20,218 bases of DNA from JAYFNU01 sp964622315 (GTDB lineage Bacteria > Bacillota > Clostridia > Oscillospirales > Ruminococcaceae). Below the pieces are notes generated by a model. The model worked only from the letters and a program-made list of their open reading frames with translations, was not told the DNA's origin and made no database searches. The stretch spans positions 1-20,218 of the forward strand of contig CAZUOY010000031.1 of NCBI GenBank assembly GCA_964622315.1, in the 5' to 3' direction. Of the stretch, positions 15,191 through 20,218 are shown in pieces. Made by a program: the position numbers and the translations under genes. Each line of letters opens with the position of its first letter. Positions within the stretch are counted from its first letter, which is position 1.

Positions 15191-16243
15191 TCATCCTCGA
15201 TTTCTTCTAAGACAATTAACTGCACGATAGAAAAGATTATTAACTGCAGCGGCTATGCCCACCAAATGAAGGTTCATCAATATTGTAAATAAAACCGTTG
15301 CTATGTGTTGTATCTTTCGAATGTCGCTTTTTAGTGCCGTTTTTCTGTAACTGCCGAAAGTCAATAGGGTGCTCTTGCCCTCCAACTGAGACAAGCTGTC
15401 TAATATAGACGCAACCACCCTTTTTAAATCAGAAAGCGAGCCTCCCTTTGACCAAAGAAAGCAGGCTAACATGCCAAAAGTATAGCAGAAGTATATAAAT
15501 TCATTTCTGCTCTTTCTTATATCTTTATTAGACATCAGAATAAGTCTTCTAAATTCATCGAGTGGTAAAAGCTTGACCGAGAGCTTGGCGTACAGCTTAT
15601 AGTCATGTGACAGCGAGCCGGCATGATTAACGACATTATAGCCTTCTACATTGGTATACACGACATTATCTAAAAAATATGCTGTGTAAAGACCAAAGAT
15701 GGAATCCTCGCACAGCTTGCCCTCAGGATAACGTATGTTGTGAGTTGTAAGGCTGTCGCGTCTAAAAGCCCTTCCGGCATTGACTTTTGAGTACATTGCT
15801 ATGCCGTCGGGTATTCCATCATTAACAAGTAAGCGGTTCGGAATAGGACAATTTTTATCATCGAAAACAGCCAGTTCAAACGCTATTGTGTCAGGCTCAT
15901 CAACCAAAAATTCATTAATCTTCTCGACAACATAATTCGGTAACGTATCATCGCTATCCAACATCATAATGTATTTTCCTGTGGCTATAGCAAATGCACG
16001 ATTGCGCGAGACCGCCGGGCCGACATTCTTTTCATTATGTAACACAGTTATTCGACTATCTTTAGCTGAGTATTCCCTTGCGACATTCAATGTATTATCC
16101 GACGAGCAGTCGTCGATAATGATTACTTCAAAGTCACCGAGAGTTTGACACAGTACTGAGTCAACACATTGCTTTAAGAGTTGCTCTCTGTTATATACCG
16201 GAATTATTATTGATACTATCGGGCAACTATTATCCTTCAGCAT
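15191..16243 (-). CDS. Glycosyltransferase family 2
   Basis: From the ATG at 16241-16243 the product is 350 residues, with the GT-A signatures VSIIIPVYNREQLL (10-23), VIIIDDCSSDNT (40-51), NVGPAVSRNRA (73-83) and DSDD (96-99). The C-terminus has hydrophobic segments consistent with membrane association. An in-frame ATG ten codons earlier (16273) lacks a ribosome site, whereas GGAG precedes 16243 by six bases, so I chose the shorter form. It is the first gene of the cassette GT2-aminotransferase-acetyltransferase-aminotransferase paralogue and probably transfers the amino sugar made by the others; this is inference from operon context. Confidence 0.9.
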   Translation of the reverse strand: MLKDNSCPIVSIIIPVYNREQLLKQCVDSVLCQTLGDFEVIIIDDCSSDNTLNVAREYSAKDSRITVLHNEKNVGPAVSRNRAFAIATGKYIMMLDSDDTLPNYVVEKINEFLVDEPDTIAFELAVFDDKNCPIPNRLLVNDGIPDGIAMYSKVNAGRAFRRDSLTTHNIRYPEGKLCEDSIFGLYTAYFLDNVVYTNVEGYNVVNHAGSLSHDYKLYAKLSVKLLPLDEFRRLILMSNKDIRKSRNEFIYFCYTFGMLACFLWSKGGSLSDLKRVVASILDSLSQLEGKSTLLTFGSYRKTALKSDIRKIQHIATVLFTILMNLHLVGIAAAVNNLFYRAVNCLRRNRG

Positions 16244-16273
16244 TGAAAACTCCTGTTGCTTATTTGTTTTCAC

Positions 16274-16428
16274 ATTAGCTACATCTCTGTATTTTGTCTG
16301 TGTCTTGACTGCAATAATGCTATCAGCCGCTTCAACTACAAGGTAAAACTCGTCTTAAAAAATATTTAAGCTAAAGAATACTATGAACCTTTGGCGACTT
16401 GTAAATATACCAACTCGGTTTGTACTAA
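16274..16428. other. Cassette-CPBP intergenic region without a gene
   Basis: The region is AT-rich and holds no credible gene. A short AT-only palindrome (CTTAAA/TTTAAG, 16354-16370) is present. On the minus strand TTGTAG and CATTAT at 16-bp spacing (around 16308-16340) form a weak possible promoter for the GT2 gene. No intrinsic terminator is visible after the CPBP stop, so read-through into the cassette is possible. Confidence 0.4.
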
Positions 16429-16453
16429 TAATCCTCAGTCCTGTTCAAGAGGC
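16429..16453. repeat. 25-bp direct repeat, right copy
   Basis: Identical to 12332-12356. Here it is the true 3' end of the CPBP gene, covering the last five codons, the TGA stop and a few following bases. Confidence 0.9.
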
Positions 16454-17379
16454 AATTCTGAAATCTCTGTTTCTGTCTTCTCAACGAAAATTTTGCGTGA
16501 TTTCACAAGTATTATCGCCGCGGCAATGTACAGCGGTAAGCCGCCGACCAGTGAAAGCGGGAGCGGCCCCAAAACGGTTATGTTGTCGGCGTTAGTAAAC
16601 AGTACGCCAACCGCCGCCACGGCATTGAGGATTCCGTGACCCAGTGCCGCGGGCCAGACGCTTTTTGTCTTAAAGGACAAATAACTCAGTATTACACCGA
16701 AAGCCATGCACGATAAGGTCATTGTAACGATACCGAGCCACGGATAACCTGGGTACTCGGTGCCGTAATTGTGCCCTAAGGCGATAACAGGCGCGTGCCA
16801 TATCCCCCAAATAGCGCCACTGACAAGAAGCGCAAACACAGGCGAGCTGCATTCCAAAAGCCGTGGGAAAAGAAAGCCGCGCCAACCAAGCTCCTCGCCG
16901 AAGGCGGGAAGAACATTAAACAGCCCGACAAACAACGCCATGCCTATTTGATAGAGTAAAAAACCAGCGACGGGCACACCCGCCATCTGTGTGGCGGCGT
17001 CAGGTGACGCTTTGCCGAGCTCGGAAAGATAGTAGCTCATATCTCCGTCAAAGAATTTCGGGAATACGAGGAAATAAATAACCGCTCCGATAATGGTTAA
17101 AAGCGCAGGGAAAAGCCACGCCGTGAGGTAATACAATGCGTTGCCCTTAAAATTAGGGCGAAGGCGCATATCTGCGAATTTCTGTTTTGTAAAAAGACGT
17201 GTAATTATTGAGCATATGGCGGGAATGAACATCATCCCCGTCAGCGCCGCAGTGTAGACGCCGGCGTTCAAATACAGTTCTGAAAAGTAGAGCCACGCCG
17301 TATACGCATAGGTAACGGCAATAACAATAACGGTATAGATTATCGCGCTCTTTCTTGCAAGTTTTTTTCTTTCGTCCAT
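16435..17379 (-). CDS. CPBP family intramembrane glutamic protease
   Basis: The 314-residue polytopic protein has about eight hydrophobic segments and the CPBP/Abi (Rce1-like) motifs. Motif 1 is EELGWRG (E162, E163, R167), motif 2 is SGAIWGIWHAP with H195, and the last conserved histidine lies in PAALGHGILNA (H248). Bacterial members include proteases and bacteriocin-immunity-type proteins; the substrate here is unknown. The ATG has AGGA eight bases upstream. The gene's final 19 coding bases and a few downstream bases are duplicated at 12332, and no terminator follows it directly, so it may be co-transcribed with the downstream glycan cassette. Confidence 0.9.
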   Translation of the reverse strand: MDERKKLARKSAIIYTVIVIAVTYAYTAWLYFSELYLNAGVYTAALTGMMFIPAICSIITRLFTKQKFADMRLRPNFKGNALYYLTAWLFPALLTIIGAVIYFLVFPKFFDGDMSYYLSELGKASPDAATQMAGVPVAGFLLYQIGMALFVGLFNVLPAFGEELGWRGFLFPRLLECSSPVFALLVSGAIWGIWHAPVIALGHNYGTEYPGYPWLGIVTMTLSCMAFGVILSYLSFKTKSVWPAALGHGILNAVAAVGVLFTNADNITVLGPLPLSLVGGLPLYIAAAIILVKSRKIFVEKTETEISELPLEQD

Positions 17380-17400
17380 TTCAATTTCCTATCTCAAACA

Positions 17401-17429
17401 ATAATAAACTATCAACTTTCATATTTTAA
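17401..17429 (-). promoter_or_regulatory. Putative promoter of the CPBP gene
   Basis: On the minus strand TTAAAA (17424-17429) and TATTAT (17401-17406) are separated by 17 bp. The -10 lies about 22 bp before the CPBP start codon. Confidence 0.45.
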
Positions 17430-17447
17430 GAGAGTCCTTGGTTTTTA

Positions 17448-18250
17448 TTAGGGACCTTCGGTTTTTGTTTCTGAACATCTCGTACAAGTATAGGTCGTTA
17501 TACCAGTCTCCTCATCAAGTACTCCTTCGCCCCATTCATGTCCGAGCGCATCAGTATGGTTATCGTCTCTTGTTTTACCGCACACACAACTATAGTGGGT
17601 GTAGCCACCGCTCGTACAGGTAGGCGCCACAACTGTTCCGCCGTCCCATACGTGCGCAACCGCGTTTTGCAGAATTATCGTCACATGGCAAAGGGTGCAC
17701 TCGCACTTTTCGGTATGTGTGTCGCCGTTGTCTGTATAAGTTGACGTCCCGTTGGTATGCGCTTCGCTTTCAATCGTTTTAACGTCGTTGCAACGCGTGC
17801 AGGTCTCTACATGCTTATGCGTTCCGTCACCGTTATCCGTACAGGAGGTAAGCTTATAATCATGACCGAGCGCCGCTATTTCTTCCGACTTTGTCTGTCC
17901 GCACTTACTGCAGGTAGAGTAGGTAACTCCCTTCGTCGTGCAGGTCGCCGCCTTGCTCTTGCTTGTGTCCTCAACAAAGCTATGTTCACCCGTTGCCTTT
18001 ATTTCAAGCTTAATCCAGGTTTTGCAAAGGGTACACCACTTGTGCTCATAACCGGGCGCGCCGCAGGTAGCCTCCTTGCCCGCCGGCTGAGTCGTGGTCG
18101 CCGCCGAATTGTCGAATTTGTGTTCGAGCATGGGAAGCTCGGTCGTCTTTATATAACCGCATTCCGAGCATACCTCGACCTTTGTGCCCTTAGCCGTGCA
18201 GGTAGCGTCCTTCNNNNNNNNNNTGCTGTCAACCACAAATTTATGCTCTC
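17448..18250 (-). repeat. Cys-rich protein repeats at the C-terminus of the SGNH protein
   Basis: Pairs in protein order are CSEC, CTLC, CSKC, CTRC, CTLC, a degenerate CVC and CTRC. They are spaced roughly 30-45 residues apart and are often preceded by (L)GH and ATCT. The units are diverged at DNA level, which argues against recent expansion. Such repeats are frequent in clostridial surface proteins; metal binding or disulphide formation is possible. Confidence 0.75.
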
Positions 18251-19679
18251 CGGAACAATAAGCGGGTGCTACTGTAGCGTAGAATTTATACTCCGACGCG
18301 GTTTCCTCACCGCTTATAGCGACCTGAAGCGACTTGTAGCCGTTATCAAACTTTATACCCTTAAGAACGTAGGAATAGAACCAGTTAGCGGCGTTTGCCT
18401 CCTCGCCCGGCTTTGTTTCCAGCGGCAGAGAATACGTAACCGTCTGCGATGTTCCCGAAACTGCGGTAACTACCGAGTGCCCCGCGGCTGTGAAAGCGGA
18501 ACGCGCGTAGTTAAGCATGGTGTTTACATCGAAGGTTTCCTTCTCAGTTACAATAACAGGCGCACTCTTACGCTTTGGAATGTCGCCCAAAGGCTGAGGC
18601 CGCGAGTCGTCCACATCATGTACGTGGGTCTTCACATAGCTTAACAGTGCCTCAAGCCCCGACTTTGTAAAGTGAATTCCGTCCTCGGAAACGTATTCCG
18701 CTCTCATATAACCGTTGCTTGCGGAAATTGCCTCGGTAATGTTAAGGTAGGTCAGTCCGCGTTCCTTTGCCAAATCAAGCAACGCCATATTAAACTTGTT
18801 TACTTTGTCGATGGTAAGGTTTTTATTTGAGCGCGACTCGCCAAAGGGCGGAATCGCACATAATATAACGTCGCTGTAGGCATACTTTGACTTGATAGCG
18901 TCCAACGCCGCCTTATAGTCTTTAATAAAAGTATCTACATCGTCATCGTTAATGTTATTTGTACCGACGCAGAAGACTATCCTGCGCGGCTTCATAAGAC
19001 CTACCGCCTCAGGAATGGTAACCGGCGAGCTCATACCCTCAAAATAGACCTGCTTCCACTCGTTTACATCCTCGGCACCTAAGGATTCTATGCCAATAAC
19101 ATTATCGAGTGACAGAATATTATAGAGCGGAAAGCGCGCAAAATTGCTGTCGCCGATAAAGAGAGTTTCTTTTATGTAAGAGTCGCCGCCGCTCTTCGAT
19201 TCTTCAAGAAGAACGCCCGCATACTCGTCCTTGTCTATCTCAAGCACCTGAACATAATCCTCAGGCTTTGTGATATTGGTTGAGCCGCCTGAATTTGCGA
19301 GCGCAGAGATTCCAGCGACAAGCGCGATAACCAAGACAAGTGCGCCCGCTATCGCAATAACAATGTGGGAGGTACTCTCGCTTATCCATTCGACAACAGA
19401 TTCGAAGAAGTCCTTTAAGACACCGACAAAGCCCGTCCTTTTCGCCTTTTTCTTCTTTCTGTTTCTTCCGCTGGGTACTCCGTTTTGTTGACGCGTTCTT
19501 TCGGCTGTTCTTATCGGTTCGGCAGTAATTGTGTTGCTCGTGACGGCGCCCTCGCCTCTGTACACGGGCTTCCTTTTTGCCGCCTCCGCCTCCTCAAGAA
19601 GCCTTTTCTTTCTCTCCTCGGCGTTAATGAGCCTTACCTTGCCGTTCTCGTCAATATAAAAATCGTTTTTGTCGCCCAT
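17448..19679 (-). CDS. Membrane-anchored SGNH/GDSL hydrolase with Cys-rich repeat tail
   Basis: From the ATG at 19677-19679 (AAAGGGG upstream) the product is about 743 residues. It has a charged cytoplasmic N-terminus (1-100, with a KKKK patch near 74-77), one membrane helix (about 105-128), then an extracellular SGNH domain. Its blocks are LFIGDSNF (173-180, nucleophile S178), VGTNNIND (238-245) and DGIHF (333-337, D333 and H336). A beta-rich linker leads to about seven C-terminal repeats of the form ATCT..G....C.xC(G)..., each with a CxxC-like pair. SGNH enzymes often remove or add acetyl groups on surface glycans; the substrate here is unknown. The ten Ns at 18214-18223 fall in the first repeat, so repeat number is uncertain. 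I would not read this as a confirmed unbroken gene until that gap is closed. Confidence 0.85.
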   Translation of the reverse strand: MGDKNDFYIDENGKVRLINAEERKKRLLEEAEAAKRKPVYRGEGAVTSNTITAEPIRTAERTRQQNGVPSGRNRKKKKAKRTGFVGVLKDFFESVVEWISESTSHIVIAIAGALVLVIALVAGISALANSGGSTNITKPEDYVQVLEIDKDEYAGVLLEESKSGGDSYIKETLFIGDSNFARFPLYNILSLDNVIGIESLGAEDVNEWKQVYFEGMSSPVTIPEAVGLMKPRRIVFCVGTNNINDDDVDTFIKDYKAALDAIKSKYAYSDVILCAIPPFGESRSNKNLTIDKVNKFNMALLDLAKERGLTYLNITEAISASNGYMRAEYVSEDGIHFTKSGLEALLSYVKTHVHDVDDSRPQPLGDIPKRKSAPVIVTEKETFDVNTMLNYARSAFTAAGHSVVTAVSGTSQTVTYSLPLETKPGEEANAANWFYSYVLKGIKFDNGYKSLQVAISGEETASEYKFYATVAPAYCSGEHKFVVDSXXXXKDATCTAKGTKVEVCSECGYIKTTELPMLEHKFDNSAATTTQPAGKEATCGAPGYEHKWCTLCKTWIKLEIKATGEHSFVEDTSKSKAATCTTKGVTYSTCSKCGQTKSEEIAALGHDYKLTSCTDNGDGTHKHVETCTRCNDVKTIESEAHTNGTSTYTDNGDTHTEKCECTLCHVTIILQNAVAHVWDGGTVVAPTCTSGGYTHYSCVCGKTRDDNHTDALGHEWGEGVLDEETGITTYTCTRCSETKTEGP
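18214..18223. other. Assembly gap of ten Ns
   Basis: Ten undetermined bases fall inside the first Cys-rich repeat of the SGNH gene. The reading frame on both sides agrees if the gap is taken as 10 bp, but the true length may differ. Confidence 0.97.
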
Positions 19680-19710
19680 AGCAAAAAACCCCTTTTTCCA
19701 AAAGACAAAT

Positions 19711-19737
19711 CGGAGCAGACCGATTAAGCCCGCTCCG
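19711..19737 (-). terminator. Weak hairpin after the CD1247-like gene
   Basis: Arms CGGAGC (19711-19716) and GCTCCG (19732-19737) form a 6-bp stem with a 15-nt loop, and on the minus strand ATTTGTCTTTT follows. This could be an attenuating terminator between the two genes, but the loop is long and the T tract imperfect. Confidence 0.3.
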
Positions 19738-19754
19738 TTCAATAGCCTTAAAAA

Positions 19755-20192
19755 CTACTTCTTGTCGTGTCCGCAGCAGTCGCAGCCTTCGTCGGAGCAC
19801 TCCTCGCATTCACAGTCAACGTCAATTTCAATCTTCTCGCCGCAGCTGGGGCAGATGACCTCGCCGCCGAGGATTGTGTCCTCATCGACGCAGATTGTCT
19901 CGCCGCACTTTTCGCAGGTGACGTCGTACATAAATTCTTCGTCATCGTCTTCCTCGTCTTCCTCACCAAAGAGGGTGTCGAGGTCTTCCTCTATGTCGTC
20001 CAGCTCGTCGCATATGCTGTCTACGTCCTCGTAGAGCGCCGAGAGGTCGCCGTCAACGTCGCTTACGGTTCCCGCAAGGTCGTCGAGAATTTCGACTATC
20101 GCGTCAAGAACCTTTTTGTTCTTATCGTCGAGATTAAGCTCGCTTCCCTCGATAAGACCTTTAAGAAAGGCTACTTTTTCGGTTATTCCCAT
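19755..20192 (-). CDS. CD1247-like protein: acidic coiled coil plus zinc ribbon
   Basis: The 145-residue protein begins MGITEKVAFLKGLIEGSEL, the N-terminal pattern I recognise from the clostridial CD1247 N-terminal-domain family. A helical, strongly acidic segment follows (about 28-88), then a zinc-ribbon with C93-x2-C96 and C114-x2-C117 (VTCEKCGETI and VICPSCGEKI). The tail adds six more cysteines (127-140), which is unusual and could bind a further metal. No signal or membrane segment is seen, so it is cytosolic, and its function is unknown. AGGTG precedes the ATG. Its stop lies about 75 bp before the SGNH start on the same strand. Confidence 0.8.
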   Translation of the reverse strand: MGITEKVAFLKGLIEGSELNLDDKNKKVLDAIVEILDDLAGTVSDVDGDLSALYEDVDSICDELDDIEEDLDTLFGEEDEEDDDEEFMYDVTCEKCGETICVDEDTILGGEVICPSCGEKIEIDVDCECEECSDEGCDCCGHDKK

Positions 20193-20218
20193 TTTGTCAC
20201 CTATGCTCTTTCCATATA

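Noticed and set aside
17448..18250. Possible CRISPR or DNA tandem repeat
   Set aside because: The periodicity is at protein level only (CxxC units); DNA units are diverged and unequal in length, and there are no spacers.
17757..18644. 295-codon plus-strand open frame
   Set aside because: It lies antisense within the SGNH gene, crosses the N gap, has no ribosome site, and its translation is Arg/Leu-rich without domain signal. It is a frame shadow of the repeat region.

Overview
The window looks like a chromosome segment from an uncultured, probably gut-associated Clostridia bacterium of the Oscillospiraceae/Ruminococcaceae type. The evidence is a T-box in front of pheST, an ireB-family gene, an EndoA-like MazF toxin close to the Bacillus protein, a CD1247-like zinc-ribbon protein, strong AGGAGG-type ribosome sites, and a surface protein with the Cys-rich repeats common in clostridial secreted proteins. 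A run of ten Ns at 18214-18223 points to a draft or metagenome assembly. No rRNA, tRNA, CRISPR array, transposase or integrase was seen.

Layout. (1) 21-2948, plus strand: a NahK-like sugar kinase and a large AT-rich polytopic membrane protein, closed by a long hairpin terminator shared with the convergent genes. (2) 5213-3051, minus strand: a housekeeping operon acpS, nnrD, a lipoprotein gene and mazF. Bacillus has alr and an antitoxin gene in this position; neither is present here. (3) 5473-7737: an AT-rich divergent pair of glycosyltransferases (GT4 and GT2) sharing a short region with back-to-back extended -10 promoters. (4) 7808-11575: promoter, T-box leader and pheS-pheT. (5) 11641-12190: ireB and a small uncharacterised gene, followed by two strong terminators. 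(6) 16243-12469, minus strand: a glycan-modification cassette of a GT2 glycosyltransferase, a DegT-type aminotransferase, a GNAT-type acetyltransferase, and a second DegT paralogue whose catalytic lysine is arginine. (7) 17379-16435: a CPBP intramembrane protease. (8) 20192-17448: a CD1247-like protein and a membrane-anchored SGNH hydrolase with a Cys-rich repeat tail.

The most interesting region is the cassette in (6). It lies between two perfect 25-bp direct repeats (12332-12356 and 16429-16453). The right copy is the 3' end of the CPBP gene, including its stop codon. The left copy is followed by about 16 codons that resemble a diverged CPBP C-terminus, and then by a terminator. The cassette therefore appears to have been inserted at, or recombined into, the 3' end of a CPBP gene or a pair of them. 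The pairing of a normal aminotransferase with a lysine-less paralogue around an acetyltransferase suggests a heteromeric or pseudoenzyme-assisted amino-sugar system. That is inference from sequence only.

The glycan genes (regions 1, 3 and 6) interrupt otherwise conserved housekeeping blocks and differ from them in base composition, which suggests repeated acquisition of surface-polysaccharide genes. The housekeeping genes cover fatty-acid carrier protein activation, repair of damaged NAD(P)H, Phe-tRNA charging and envelope signalling.
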